Assembly: GCA_018385275.1 (NCBI GenBank)
Contig: JAHAZM010000033.1
Span: 1 to 33,313 of the forward strand
Length of the DNA: 33,313 nt
Source of the DNA: Eubacteriales bacterium
GTDB lineage: Bacteria > Bacillota > Clostridia > Christensenellales > MB2-83
Direction: 5' to 3'
In this document: one piece after another, positions 1-8,772 of the stretch
Layout of the letters: each line of letters begins with the position of its first letter
Position numbering within the stretch: position 1 is the stretch's first letter
The notes under the pieces: model-generated
Told to the model about the DNA's origin: nothing
Databases searched by the model: none
What the model saw: the letters and a program-made list of their open reading frames with translations, nothing else
Made by a program: the position numbers and the translations under genes

Positions 1-703
1 CCTCCGAGGCGATCTCGGCCGCGCTCCCGCCGGAAGCGGTCGCTTTCCCGGTAAAGATCTCGCCCACCGGATCGAGTTTCGCCGTGGCGGATCGGTTGTC
101 CAGCGCCAGCTTCACCGCCGCGTCGACGTAGTCCTGACTTTGCATTTTCTGCGCTTCGGCCGCCGCGGCCTTGGCCTGCGCCTCGATCTTTTTCCTCTCG
201 GCGTCGCTCCGGGCCGTTTCAGCTTTGATCCCGGCCGTTTCGGCGTTCCGCGCCGCCGTCTCGTTCTTGAGTTTCTCCGCGTCGAGCTTCTCGGCGTCGA
301 GGAGCGCGTTGTACTTTTTCATGGCCAGCTGCGTCCTGGCCTCCGCGGAGGCCTGCCGCGCCGCGGCGCGCAGTTTTTCCGTCTGCATGTCCAGATCCGC
401 CAACGCGCCGCGCTCGCCGGCCTGATTGCTCGCCAGCCCGGCAAGGTAGCCCGTCCGCAGACGCATCTGACTGGTTTCGGCTCCGCCCCCTGTGATGCCC
501 GCGCGCGCCAGCTGCCCGGGCAGATCGGTCATCGACCGCGCGTAGGCGGTAAACAACGCCCGCCGCGCCGCCTCGGCCTCCGCCTTGACCTTTTTGCGCT
601 TCGCCTCATATTCGGCTTTGTCCGTCGCCGCGGCCGCCGCGCGCGCCGCTTCATCGGCCTCCGCCGCTTCGTCGTAAAACGCCAGCAATTCGTCTTTGGT
701 CAT
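1..703 (-). CDS. Ala-rich coiled-coil phage structural protein (3' end cut by window)
   Basis: The frame is open from an ATG at 703 to the window edge, giving 234 residues with no stop. It starts 1 nt after the stop of the preceding tail gene, whose last codons carry the GGAGGAG ribosome site. The first 60 residues and residues about 105-190 are rich in Ala, Glu, Lys and Arg and look like long helices or coiled coil. Between them is a Gly-rich turn with an L-P-G-Q-L and G-I-T-G-G-G pattern. I have seen that pattern in structural proteins of Firmicute prophages, but I cannot name the function. In P22-like gene orders this position is held by tail-needle or DNA-ejection proteins, so an ejection or internal virion protein is possible. 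Phage origin follows from context; the role is inferred. Confidence 0.6.
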   Translation of the reverse strand, partial: MTKDELLAFYDEAAEADEAARAAAAATDKAEYEAKRKKVKAEAEAARRALFTAYARSMTDLPGQLARAGITGGGAETSQMRLRTGYLAGLASNQAGERGALADLDMQTEKLRAAARQASAEARTQLAMKKYNALLDAEKLDAEKLKNETAARNAETAGIKAETARSDAERKKIEAQAKAAAAEAQKMQSQDYVDAAVKLALDNRSATAKLDPVGEIFTGKATASGGSAAEIASE

Positions 704-704
704 C

Positions 705-2210
705 TCAGTTCTCCTCCCATTCGGCATACACGTCGTCGAAAGACCGGATGTATCCCACGTTCAGGGCGCCGCCCGCCGCCGGCAGAACGTACGCGCCGCG
801 GATCACGTCTGCGCCGGTCGTCGCGCCCACGTTTTCCTCCGTTTCGGCCGCTTTGGCGTAGTAGATCGTCAGGACCGCGTGACCGGCCAGCGCCAGCCAT
901 GCGTTGAACGCCGCCGCCGTCGCGAAGCGGTTTTTCCGCAGACAGAAATACGCGTGTCCCGCGTCCAGGGAGAAACACTCGCCGGCGAGAGACGCGGCGC
1001 TGCCCATCGGCAGATAATTGCACACGGGCGTGACCGTCGCGTCGGCCGAAACCGGCAGCGCCGCCGAGCAGCAGATATAAGTATCGTTCTGCGCCGACAG
1101 GACCGTGCCGCCCGTCACAGCGAAGGCTTTGACGCGGCGCGTCAGCTTGCCCGTCAGGAGCGAATACTCGTCCCGCTTTTCGCCCAGCGCGCTCAGCGTG
1201 CCCACCGCCATCGGCAGACTCAGCGTTTCCGGCGCGGTATAATTTTCATACGGCAAAGCGCGCGCGCCGGTATGGACGCACATTTTGATCGTTTTGTCCA
1301 CCGTCGTGCCGTTGGCCATGCGGAATTCCACGATCACGGTCAGGCTTTCACCGACGGCGACGTCGACGGTCAGCGCGTTGGTTCCCGCCGTCGGATAGAC
1401 CGTACGGTTCGTTTCGCGCATATACGCTTTGAAACTCACGTCCGAGAGGTTTTGCGCAAAATTGGCCGAAACGGTATAGCGACCCGGCGCCGTGCCGCCC
1501 GCCACGTCGAAAGACACGCCCGTGGCGGCCTGTTTGGTCCCGTACACGTGATACCCGCCGCCGGGTAGCACGTCCCAGACCAGCCCGTTGATCGAAAAGC
1601 CCGGCTTGTTCACAAAGAGATTGTTGCTCGCGTACGCGCTCAGGGTCGCCGGCGCCGCCTCGGTCAGGGTCGAAGGGTTGTCCATGGATTTAGTCCCCGT
1701 GACCGTCTCGGAAAGGCGTCCCGTCACGCTCAGTCTGCGCAGAGGCACGCCCGGCTCCGGCGTCGGCAGAGACAGCGTATTTCCCGTCAGAGCCTTGGTA
1801 AAGCCGTGGACCCCTCCGGTCTCGCTCAATCCCGCGCCCGTCGAAAACCGGCGCGTTCCGGCGGCGCCGCGCACCGTCAGCACGCCCGCGCTCGCGTCCC
1901 ACGTCATTTCATCGCCGGGAGAAAGCGTCAGTCTGTCGCCCGGATGCTGCTCGTCAAGTCCCAGCGTCAGGGTCGCCGCCGCCAGATAACGCCCGGACGC
2001 CAGCGATCCGAGCGCGCCGTCGGCCGACAGGATCGTCGGAACGGCCGGGCCGATCGCCTCGGCCATGGCGTTGTGCTTGGGAACGACGACTTCCTTGGTC
2101 AGCGCGTCGAAGACCGCCTTGTTCTGCGCGATCGTGCCGGTCAGCACGTCGGGCGCGCTGGCCACGTCTTTTCCGTTATAATTGGTGATTTTATACTCTG
2201 TGAGATCCAT
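705..2210 (-). CDS. phage tail appendage / receptor-binding-like protein
   Basis: The product is 501 residues. The start is the ATG at 2210, which overlaps the TGA of the upstream gene by one base. The open frame extends further upstream, but only within that gene. The N-terminus (MDLTEYKITNYNGKD) followed by a conserved helix resembles the virion-attachment segment common in tail appendages of gut phages. The middle, about residues 185-330, looks like a beta-sandwich of the kind found in receptor-binding proteins and ends in a Y-E-N-Y-T-A-P motif. The C-terminus is rich in Gly and Ala and contains several Cys. It lies just after the head-closure-like gene, which fits a tail fibre or spike. 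Domain naming is by pattern only. Confidence 0.6.
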   Translation of the reverse strand: MDLTEYKITNYNGKDVASAPDVLTGTIAQNKAVFDALTKEVVVPKHNAMAEAIGPAVPTILSADGALGSLASGRYLAAATLTLGLDEQHPGDRLTLSPGDEMTWDASAGVLTVRGAAGTRRFSTGAGLSETGGVHGFTKALTGNTLSLPTPEPGVPLRRLSVTGRLSETVTGTKSMDNPSTLTEAAPATLSAYASNNLFVNKPGFSINGLVWDVLPGGGYHVYGTKQAATGVSFDVAGGTAPGRYTVSANFAQNLSDVSFKAYMRETNRTVYPTAGTNALTVDVAVGESLTVIVEFRMANGTTVDKTIKMCVHTGARALPYENYTAPETLSLPMAVGTLSALGEKRDEYSLLTGKLTRRVKAFAVTGGTVLSAQNDTYICCSAALPVSADATVTPVCNYLPMGSAASLAGECFSLDAGHAYFCLRKNRFATAAAFNAWLALAGHAVLTIYYAKAAETEENVGATTGADVIRGAYVLPAAGGALNVGYIRSFDDVYAEWEEN

Positions 2211-4150
2211 CAGTTGATCCCCTCCTTGTCTGTTTTTCGGATCGAATAGCGTTTCGTGATGGCGTAAAGGCCGAAGCCCTGGTCCGGGCGATCGTTGCTC
2301 ACCCGTATCGTCAGCAGGCGGTAGCGCGACGACAGGCCCCCGAACGGGACCGTCACGTCGGCGTGCGCGGACCGGAAAGGCATGCGCCGGAATGAGAAAG
2401 GCGACCACTCGAATCGGCCCGTTTCGATCACGCGGCCGGTCTGTTCTCCCGTCTCCGTCGTCAGCGTGACGACGACGCGCGAGCAGAATTTGTTCGACAG
2501 CGTGACGCCCGAGCCCGCGTTCTCCAGTTTCTTCAGATTCATCAGCGCCCCGTCGTCGTCCGCGACCGTGCTCCACCAGGCGTTGACGGCGTCGCCGTCG
2601 TCCCCATCCAGATACCGTCCGAACCCCTCGACGTCGTCGTTGAAGCGGCAGACCTTGCCGGCGGCCGTAATGAAATACAGCCCGCTCGGATCCCCGTAAG
2701 GCACCGCACCGTTGGAGGGGATCCCGTCCCAGAGAAAACACTCGTAAGCCCGGCCGCCGTCGGGCGTACCGCCCAGCTTTTGGTCAAATACAAAGACCTT
2801 GTTCCCGACGAACACGATCCCCCGGCCGTCATAAGACGTCGCTCTGAGCGGCCATTCCTCTTTCAGCAAAGGCAGGAGCCGTCCGTCGGCAAAATACGAT
2901 CTGGGTCGGAGCGCGGCGGCGCTGTCGCGCGTATCGGAGGCCGTCACGGCCATCATCCCCTCTTCGGACAGATACAGCGCCTCCGTGCCGATACGCAGAA
3001 ACGCGTCGGCGGAAACGGGCGGCGGGCCGCTCGCGCCCTGCCGGATCGTCACGACGGCCTTTCCGTCCGCGTCAACGACGTGACCGCGCAGATAGAGCGT
3101 CGGCGCGCCGTTGCGCGCGTCGGTCACGATGCACTGCGCGCCGTCGATATTGAGGTATCCCATGACGGCGCTTTCTCCGCCGCCGACGACGGCGTACCCG
3201 TCGTCCGGAAAATACGTCGGATCGTTCGGCGCGCTCATCCACTCGTAGTTCGGTTTGTCCGGGTGCCCGCTCAGCACGATGCGCGTGTCGTTGTGGCCGA
3301 TGGTAAAAGTCGCGGCGTTGACGCATTTCGCCGGCTCGGCCGGAGCGTCGGCCGCGGTGAAAGCGATCTCCACGTTATCCGCGCCGTCAGCCGACGCGGC
3401 GGGCGCGGCGGCAAAAATGACCGTCCGCGCCGCGGCGTCCACCTGCGAAACCGTCAGGGCCGCGCCGCCGATATAGGACGCGGTCACTCCCGCCGTCGTA
3501 TCGGGAACGGCGTCAAGCTGATAGCGCACCGACGTACCGTCCGCCGTAAAGCGGTTGCGCCGGCGCGGAGAAGCGGCGTTGACGCTCTCGAGCACCGTGC
3601 CCGCGGTCCCGTCGGGACTCCGTCCCGCCGCCGTGACCGGCGCGTAGCCGATTTGAGCCACCGGACGGGCGGACCGGTACGAAACGCCGGAAACGGACGC
3701 GTCGAAGCAGACGAATTTCCCGCCGCCGCAGGCAAAGGCGCACACCGTCGGTCCCGACGGACGTCCCGTCGCGGGGGGCAGATCCGCCTCCGCGATGAAA
3801 ATGCGGCGGCAGCCGGTCAGCCCGGCGGCCACGATCTGCGCGTCGGAAGCCGGCAGCTCCAGACTGCCGCCCCAGACGTAAAGATAGCCTCCCGCCACCG
3901 CCAGAAAGTATTTCATGCCGCCCAGATACGCCGAAGTCATCGCCGTGGGCGCGGCGGAAAGCCGACCCAGCACCCGCCAGCCGGGACGTTTGACCAGCAA
4001 ACCGTTTTCGGGGATCATGTTGCACATGTCGGGCGAACGCGACAGACTGACTTCGCCCGGCGCGCTGCTGAAATCCGCCCCGCTGAACAGGCTGTACGTC
4101 CGACGGCCGACGCGGTCGCACCGGCAGTCGGAAAACGCGAAATTTCTCAT
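2210..4150 (-). CDS. phage head-closure / DNA-stabilisation-like virion protein
   Basis: The product is 646 residues, starting at ATG 4150 with GGGAGGG eight bases upstream. The N-terminal 50 residues contain a conserved-looking S-R-S-P-D-M-x-N-M segment followed by R-P-G-W-R. This is common at the start of phage proteins that lay out a beta-propeller, as in P22 gp10-type packaged-DNA stabilisation proteins. The rest is beta-rich with repeated Gly-Asp turns and short blades. Its place (portal, scaffold, coat, small connector, then this gene, then tail) matches the slot of gp10 in P22. It is presumably cytoplasmic until built into the virion. The family assignment is an inference from order and composition, not from a match I could run. 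Confidence 0.6.
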   Translation of the reverse strand: MRNFAFSDCRCDRVGRRTYSLFSGADFSSAPGEVSLSRSPDMCNMIPENGLLVKRPGWRVLGRLSAAPTAMTSAYLGGMKYFLAVAGGYLYVWGGSLELPASDAQIVAAGLTGCRRIFIAEADLPPATGRPSGPTVCAFACGGGKFVCFDASVSGVSYRSARPVAQIGYAPVTAAGRSPDGTAGTVLESVNAASPRRRNRFTADGTSVRYQLDAVPDTTAGVTASYIGGAALTVSQVDAAARTVIFAAAPAASADGADNVEIAFTAADAPAEPAKCVNAATFTIGHNDTRIVLSGHPDKPNYEWMSAPNDPTYFPDDGYAVVGGGESAVMGYLNIDGAQCIVTDARNGAPTLYLRGHVVDADGKAVVTIRQGASGPPPVSADAFLRIGTEALYLSEEGMMAVTASDTRDSAAALRPRSYFADGRLLPLLKEEWPLRATSYDGRGIVFVGNKVFVFDQKLGGTPDGGRAYECFLWDGIPSNGAVPYGDPSGLYFITAAGKVCRFNDDVEGFGRYLDGDDGDAVNAWWSTVADDDGALMNLKKLENAGSGVTLSNKFCSRVVVTLTTETGEQTGRVIETGRFEWSPFSFRRMPFRSAHADVTVPFGGLSSRYRLLTIRVSNDRPDQGFGLYAITKRYSIRKTDKEGIN

Positions 4151-4153
4151 GCC

Positions 4154-4528
4154 TCAGCCCTCCCCGTAAACGTCACGGATCGATTCCGCCCGGAAAAAGC
4201 TGAGATCCCTGAGACAGAGCGTATAAAGCTCATGCAGGTAATGCGCCCGCGTAATGTCGCACTCGTTCAGGCTGAGCCGGGCCGCCAGCGCGTAACCCAG
4301 CGCCGGACGATTCAGCCCCTCCTCGGTCGGCAGGGTCTCGGACAGGTCCGTCAGCACGGGCATGACCGTCAGTTCTTCCCGGCCGGCGCGCAGGCGCAGG
4401 CGATTGTTGAGCGAAAGATTCTCCGCCGTCACGAGATTGATAAGCGGCAGAGCCTGATGAATGGTATTCCTTTCGTCCGGCTCGCCCAGCAGGGCCAGCG
4501 CCGTACGATACAACTCTTGTGCCGTCAT
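4154..4528 (-). CDS. small phage head-tail connector-like protein
   Basis: The product is 124 residues, starting at ATG 4528 with GGAGG five bases upstream. It is mostly helical: an N-terminal helix (TAQELYRTALALLGE), an acidic loop, and a C-terminal helical pair with L-N-E-C-D and H-Y-L-H-E-L. Short helical proteins of this size encoded just after the coat gene usually join portal to tail, such as gp6-type adaptors or P22 gp4-type accessory factors. No catalytic lysozyme motif of the gp4 type is visible. The gene is followed 3 nt later by the start of the head-closure-like gene, so the two are translated from one message. Confidence 0.55.
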   Translation of the reverse strand: MTAQELYRTALALLGEPDERNTIHQALPLINLVTAENLSLNNRLRLRAGREELTVMPVLTDLSETLPTEEGLNRPALGYALAARLSLNECDITRAHYLHELYTLCLRDLSFFRAESIRDVYGEG

Positions 4529-4551
4529 GGCTTCCTCCGTTCCGGAAACCC

Positions 4552-4575
4552 CGCGGGGAGGATCGACTCCCCGCG
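4552..4575 (-). terminator. intercistronic hairpin after the coat gene
   Basis: CGCGGGGAG and CTCCCCGCG form a perfect 9-bp stem with a 6-nt loop in the 69-nt gap after the coat gene. On the minus strand only a weak TTT follows. It is therefore more likely a partial terminator or RNA stabiliser that lowers downstream expression relative to coat protein than a full stop. Confidence 0.65.
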
Positions 4576-4597
4576 ACGTCTCCTTTGTTCAAGAAAA

Positions 4598-5695
4598 TCA
4601 GGCCGCTACCACCTGGGTCAGCGAAGCTACCGCGGACGTGAACAGCGAGCCGCTGAGCGCCACGGCTTTGATCGTCACCGTCTTGCCGGCAAAGGCGGAC
4701 AGGGAGATCGTGCCGGACGCGCCGCTGATGATCAGCGCGCTCTTGCTGTAACGCGGATCGGTGCCGTCGAGCGTGTAAACGATCTTGGACGCGCTCGCCG
4801 AGGCGAAAGACAGCGTCTTGGTATTGGCCGTATAGGTCAGGGTCGGCGCAGCCTGGACCGCGCCGGAAGCCGCGAGAGCGTAAACGCCGTCGGCTTTGGC
4901 GCCGAGGACGAACGCGTCGTAACGGAAACGGCCCTCAAGCAGCGCGCCGTTGATGCCCGGAGGATTCTGCTTGACGAAATAGTCCTGGATCGTCTTGGGC
5001 TGCAGCACGGCGTTTTTGTGCGTGATGAGGAAATAGCAGGTGCTGCTGCCCTTCTTCAGGTATTCGTCCGGGACGGGAACGACGGCCGCGCCCATGAACG
5101 AACCGATGGCGCCGGAGCGCAGGGCCGCGCTGCCGAGCGTGTCGTTACCCATGAATTCCGCACTGGTGCGCAGGACGCCCAGATAGGTCCAGCCGAGGTA
5201 GATGACGCGGCCGTCCTTGGGGACTTTCTTATTGGACAGCCAGACCATCGCGTCGGAAAGCTTGGTGACGATGTCGGTCTTGGTCGGCGCGGACGCGGCG
5301 GTCTCGATCTTGCCGGCGTGGTCGATGAAACGGCCCAGCGCGTAGCGGTCCATTTCGGGGATGACCTGCTCGTCCAGCTCGAGCGCCAGCATACGGCCGG
5401 CTTCCTTGACGTTCATCTGCTCGTCGTTGTTGCCGCGGTCGATGGTGATGGCGAACGCGCGGTCGCGGCCGAGCGCCAGCTCCTGCGTATGATCCTGCAT
5501 TTCGGCCGGAGAACCGTACCGGCTCAGGCCCGTGCGGCTGTAATCGGTCAGCGGCTGGGTCACGGGCGTATAGATCTGGACCGTGGCCGCGCCTGTGAAG
5601 CGATAGTCGTTGTTGGTGTTGCCGTCAACGACGCTCTTGAGAGAAAAATAGGATGCGATCTTATCGGAATACTTGGTCGCAAGATTGATAGCCAT
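4598..5695 (-). CDS. phage major capsid protein with C-terminal chitobiase/Ig-like domain
   Basis: The product is 365 residues, with the start at ATG 5695 behind AAGGAAAG. Residues 1-270 have the pattern of a phage coat protein: an N-terminal arm, then segments with D-R-A-F-A-I-T-I-D-R-G and a long helix with M-L-A-L-E-L-D-E-Q-V-I-P-E-M-D-R. The last 90 residues form a separate domain after an Ala-rich linker. They contain the marker V-Y-T-L-D-G-T-D-P-R-Y-S, the signature of the chitobiase/beta-hexosaminidase C-terminal Ig-like fold that often decorates capsids of Firmicute phages. The gene follows the scaffold-like gene and precedes the connector, as coat genes do. A coat identity is well supported by context; the exact coat family is not decided. 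Confidence 0.85.
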   Translation of the reverse strand: MAINLATKYSDKIASYFSLKSVVDGNTNNDYRFTGAATVQIYTPVTQPLTDYSRTGLSRYGSPAEMQDHTQELALGRDRAFAITIDRGNNDEQMNVKEAGRMLALELDEQVIPEMDRYALGRFIDHAGKIETAASAPTKTDIVTKLSDAMVWLSNKKVPKDGRVIYLGWTYLGVLRTSAEFMGNDTLGSAALRSGAIGSFMGAAVVPVPDEYLKKGSSTCYFLITHKNAVLQPKTIQDYFVKQNPPGINGALLEGRFRYDAFVLGAKADGVYALAASGAVQAAPTLTYTANTKTLSFASASASKIVYTLDGTDPRYSKSALIISGASGTISLSAFAGKTVTIKAVALSGSLFTSAVASLTQVVAA

Positions 5696-5713
5696 ATTTC
5701 ATTCTTTCCTTTC

Positions 5714-6217
5714 TTATTTGCCGAAAAGCCCGCTGAGGAACGAGTCGCCCGTTTCCGGCGGCGCGTCGTCCGTCATGGAGCCCACGGCGGTCTGTTGATT
5801 GCGGACGCCCGTTTTCAGGGCCTCCAGTTCCAGCATGAGCTGTTTGTTCAGATAATCCCGATAGGCGTCGGCCGGAGTCGCGCCGGCGGCCACGCCGGCA
5901 TAGATCTCGTCCGGGATCTCCCGGAGATCGGGATAGCGGGCGAAGAGCTCCCGGAAGCCCTCCTCCACCGGATCGGGCGGCGCGGAAAGCGTTTCGACTT
6001 CCTTGCGCAGTTTGTCGCGCTGGGCCACGACCCGATCGTAATTGAGGCCCTTCTGGGCCGAGGTAATCAGGGCCTCGAACGGAACGTCGACGTCCCTGCC
6101 GTTGTAGCGAAGCGTATAGCTCTCGGGTTTGGCCGACACCGCGCTTTCGGCTTTTTCGGTCACGTCCGCCGCGTCGGGGGTGAGATCGACGACGGGCGCG
6201 TCATGGTTTTCAGACAT
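5714..6217 (-). CDS. phage capsid scaffolding-like protein
   Basis: The product is 167 residues, starting at ATG 6217 behind a strong AAGGAGG. It lies between portal and coat, the standard scaffold slot. It is acidic at the N-terminus, then has a short beta segment (ESYTLRYNGRDVDVP), then a long helix with R-D-K-L-R-K-E-V-E, and ends in a Pro-poor helical region and a basic F-L-S-G-L-F-G-K tail. Small acidic, helical proteins ending in a basic patch fit phage scaffolds, whose C-terminus contacts coat. No protease motif is visible. The call rests mainly on position and composition. Confidence 0.65.
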   Translation of the reverse strand: MSENHDAPVVDLTPDAADVTEKAESAVSAKPESYTLRYNGRDVDVPFEALITSAQKGLNYDRVVAQRDKLRKEVETLSAPPDPVEEGFRELFARYPDLREIPDEIYAGVAAGATPADAYRDYLNKQLMLELEALKTGVRNQQTAVGSMTDDAPPETGDSFLSGLFGK

Positions 6218-6229
6218 GGTTCGTCCTCC

Positions 6230-7723
6230 TTAAACTGCCGTGGTTTCCGGCAGGGCTTTCAGTTTTTCGATGAGTTTGTTTTTGTTGCGGACGTATTTGT
6301 CCGGCAGCTGCTCCAGATACGTCACCGCGTCGCGGATGATGCCTTTGGTGAAAAGATTGTCCAGCGTCTGTACCTGCGTCAGCTCGTTCCAGTACGGCGA
6401 ACTGCCCACGTCGACGCGGATCTCCGGCGCCGCGGCCAGCAGTTGCGCAAAATCCACGGCCAGCCCCGCCGCGCGCCCGCCCTCGCCGTCGGCCGAAAAC
6501 CGCACGCGGCGGATGCCGTAGTAGGCGTGCATCAGATCCAGCATGATATGCACGTATTCCTCCACGAACCGGAAGAAAGACAGCTTCTGCAGCTCCAGCG
6601 GCTGACTGGCCGCTTTCTGCACGGCAATAATGGCGCTGGTGTTGTCGGGCCGGACCGAACCGAGGGCCGCGTCCGACGCGCCCATGAGCTCCTTGGTCCA
6701 GTCGATGAGATTTTTGATGATGAGCGTGACCTGTCCGCTCATATCCGCGGCGCGGAACGAGGTCGCCACCGCGTCGCCGGGCGTACCGTTGACGGCGATG
6801 GCCTCGCCCACCCGGTTCGACCAGGAATCGATTTTCTCGGCGTTGTACAGGATCTTGGGGAAAGCCGTCATCTTCTCGTTGTGGATCGCCAGCGCCATCA
6901 GGCGGTTGACCGCGATCTGATTGGGGATCAGTCCGCTGATGGCCGCCTGCCCGTGATAGCTGCTCTTGACGTTTTCCCAGCACATCCATGCGATCGGATA
7001 AAGGCGGCAGCCCGTGTCCGTCTCGGGACGGAGCACCGCGTCGCGCGTCACCTGCGTCATGTGGATCGTGCCGGTGCGCTCGTCGCGCCACAGCCTGGTC
7101 AGCACCGTCACGAGCCGCGTGTCGGCGTTCTCTCCGCCCGCGCCGCCGTCGGGGTCGCTGTCGCCGGCCACCTCAAACCCGCAGCGCCGGCTGACGTTTT
7201 CGGCCAGTTCCCGCTTGACCAGCAGGATATACGGCTGTTTCTGCACCTCCCGCTGATACGGGTTCCCGAAAAGCACCTTGGTATTGTCGAGGTTTTCCAC
7301 CTCGATCTCCCCGGTCGCGGGAGAAAAATGCAGATAGAACACGCCGTCGCCGTCGACGGCCACGTTGCGCAGCAGATCCCTGTGCAGGGACTGCACCCTT
7401 ACGCGCTCGAGAACGCGCGCCAGCTCGGCGTTGAGCACCTCCGCCGCCGCCTCGTCGGCCGCCGAAGCCGTTTCGCCGCGCGGGACGACGACGGCCGAAA
7501 CGTCGTCGCTGACCAGCATGGACACGAAATAGTTGACGGCGCGTTTGAGGAAATTGAGCACCGGCTGTTCCAGATCCGGCGCCTCCAGTCCCTCCCATTG
7601 GCGTCCCAAGTAAAAATCCTCGTTCTGTCTGACCCGGTCGTACAGCCCGATGCGGGCGTTGTACGCTTTGCCGGAGGCATACTCCTTCCAAACGGCTTCC
7701 GGATCGATCCTCGTGTGCTTCAT
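6230..7723 (-). CDS. phage portal protein
   Basis: The product is 497 residues. The ATG at 7723 overlaps the stop of the upstream small gene by four bases (ATGA). The N-terminal 130 residues carry the usual portal layout, with R-Q-N-E-D-F-Y-L-G-R-Q-W-E-G and L-N-F-L-K-R-A-V-N-Y. These are followed by an A-V-D-G-D-G-V-F-Y-L segment, a clip-like region and a long C-terminal stem helix around W-T-K-E-L-M-G-A-S. Length and order fit portals of the P22-like or related tailed phages. It forms the dodecameric ring through which DNA enters and leaves the head. A terminase would normally be encoded just upstream; here none is found before the aquaporin gene. Confidence 0.85.
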   Translation of the reverse strand: MKHTRIDPEAVWKEYASGKAYNARIGLYDRVRQNEDFYLGRQWEGLEAPDLEQPVLNFLKRAVNYFVSMLVSDDVSAVVVPRGETASAADEAAAEVLNAELARVLERVRVQSLHRDLLRNVAVDGDGVFYLHFSPATGEIEVENLDNTKVLFGNPYQREVQKQPYILLVKRELAENVSRRCGFEVAGDSDPDGGAGGENADTRLVTVLTRLWRDERTGTIHMTQVTRDAVLRPETDTGCRLYPIAWMCWENVKSSYHGQAAISGLIPNQIAVNRLMALAIHNEKMTAFPKILYNAEKIDSWSNRVGEAIAVNGTPGDAVATSFRAADMSGQVTLIIKNLIDWTKELMGASDAALGSVRPDNTSAIIAVQKAASQPLELQKLSFFRFVEEYVHIMLDLMHAYYGIRRVRFSADGEGGRAAGLAVDFAQLLAAAPEIRVDVGSSPYWNELTQVQTLDNLFTKGIIRDAVTYLEQLPDKYVRNKNKLIEKLKALPETTAV

Positions 7724-7941
7724 ACGACTTCCTCCCCGTCGATGCTTCTTTGTCCGCGCTTCGTCCCGTCATAGCGAAGCAGATTTTCATACTGCCGCGC
7801 CAGACGGCGGCGGCGCGCTCTCGTCTCTCCGTCGAGACGCGGTTTCGGCTCCTCCCGTCGCGCCGAAGCGACCCAATAGCTCACGGCGGCGGAAAGGCCG
7901 CCGCATGTGATGATGAGCAGGACTGCCGCAAGCAAATCCAT
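7720..7941 (-). CDS. small membrane protein at the head of the phage operon
   Basis: The product is 73 residues, starting at ATG 7941 behind AAAGGAG with a 9-nt spacer. One N-terminal membrane segment (about residues 3-24) is followed by a highly basic, helical cytoplasmic tail. Its stop overlaps the portal start by four bases, so the two are translationally coupled. I do not recognise a family. It could be a phage accessory membrane protein, or a host gene next to the element's edge. It is the last minus-strand gene before the aquaporin gene, which points the other way. Confidence 0.6.
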   Translation of the reverse strand: MDLLAAVLLIITCGGLSAAVSYWVASARREEPKPRLDGETRARRRRLARQYENLLRYDGTKRGQRSIDGEEVV

Positions 7942-8016
7942 GTGCCACCACTCCTTTCGTTGTTTTCTGAAACCATCCTACCGCTCCCGTACTGCCATGC
8001 GCTGCCGTTTTTTCGC

Positions 8017-8045
8017 TTGTATTTTCCGCCTGCGGAGCGTATAGA
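8017..8045 (+). promoter_or_regulatory. candidate promoter of the aquaporin gene
   Basis: TTGTAT (8017-8022) and TATAGA (8040-8045) are separated by 17 nt. The ribosome site AGAAGGAG lies at 8056-8063. Confidence 0.5.
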
Positions 8046-8072
8046 ATTATCAAATAGAAGGAGTTGATCGTC

Positions 8073-8762
8073 ATGCAATTCGCAAGAAAACTCATCGCCG
8101 AGTTCATCGGCACGCTGGTGCTGGTGGTCTTCGGCTGCGGAACGGCCATGCTCGTCGGCTGTGACGCCGTCTCCGGCGGCGGCTACGTCCTGACGGCGCT
8201 GGCTTTCGGCCTGGTCATCGTAGCGATGGCCTACAGCATCGGCAACGTATCCGGCTGTCATATCAACCCGGCCGTCTCGCTGGCCATGCTCATCAGCGGC
8301 AAACTCTCCGTCAAGGATTTCGTCGGCTACGTCGTGTCTCAGCTGCTCGGCGCGCTGGCCGGCGCGGGTCTGCTCAAGCTGATCTTCGGCATGGGCTCCG
8401 TCACGGATAAAACCGGCGGTCTCGGCGCCAACGGTCTGGCCGGCGTGGGCGGCAGCCCCGTCGTCGGTCTGATCGTGGAATGCATCCTGACCTTCGTCTT
8501 CGTGCTGGCCATCCTCGGCGTAACGAGCAAAGCCGAAAACGGCAAAGTCGCGGGCCTCGTCATCGGTCTGACGCTGACGCTGGTCCACATCCTCGGCATC
8601 GGCCTGACCGGCACCTCGGTCAACCCGGCGCGCAGCTTCGGTCCGGCTCTGCTGGCCGGCGGCAGCGCTCTGGCCGATCTCTGGGTCTTCATCGTCGGGC
8701 CGTTTGTCGGCGCGGCGCTGGCGGCGCTGGTCTACAAAGCGCTCGATCCCAGGAAAGCTTGA
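8073..8762 (+). CDS. water-type aquaporin (MIP family)
   Basis: The product is a 229-residue inner-membrane channel with six predicted membrane helices and both NPA boxes: H-I-N-P-A-V (N65) and S-V-N-P-A-R-S (N184). Judged by spacing to the AqpZ sequence, the four aromatic/arginine filter residues are present as F45, H172, T181 and R187. The residue after the second box is Ser rather than the Asp of glycerol facilitators. That argues for an AqpZ-like water channel over GlpF. The ATG at 8073 lies 9 nt after GGAG; a TTG at 8064 in the same frame touches the ribosome site and is unlikely. No glycerol kinase or dehydrogenase gene is adjacent, which fits the water-channel reading. Confidence 0.92.
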   Translation: MQFARKLIAEFIGTLVLVVFGCGTAMLVGCDAVSGGGYVLTALAFGLVIVAMAYSIGNVSGCHINPAVSLAMLISGKLSVKDFVGYVVSQLLGALAGAGLLKLIFGMGSVTDKTGGLGANGLAGVGGSPVVGLIVECILTFVFVLAILGVTSKAENGKVAGLVIGLTLTLVHILGIGLTGTSVNPARSFGPALLAGGSALADLWVFIVGPFVGAALAALVYKALDPRKA

Positions 8763-8772
8763 TTTTTCCCGC

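Noticed and set aside
2780-7774. A 1664-codon open frame on the plus strand across the phage genes
   Set aside because: It runs antisense to five well-supported phage genes, is rich in Arg and His, has no ribosome site and no domain. Long antisense frames are expected in GC-rich DNA.
8064-8072. Upstream TTG start for the aquaporin
   Set aside because: It directly touches the GGAG site; the ATG at 8073 has normal spacing and gives the usual N-terminus.
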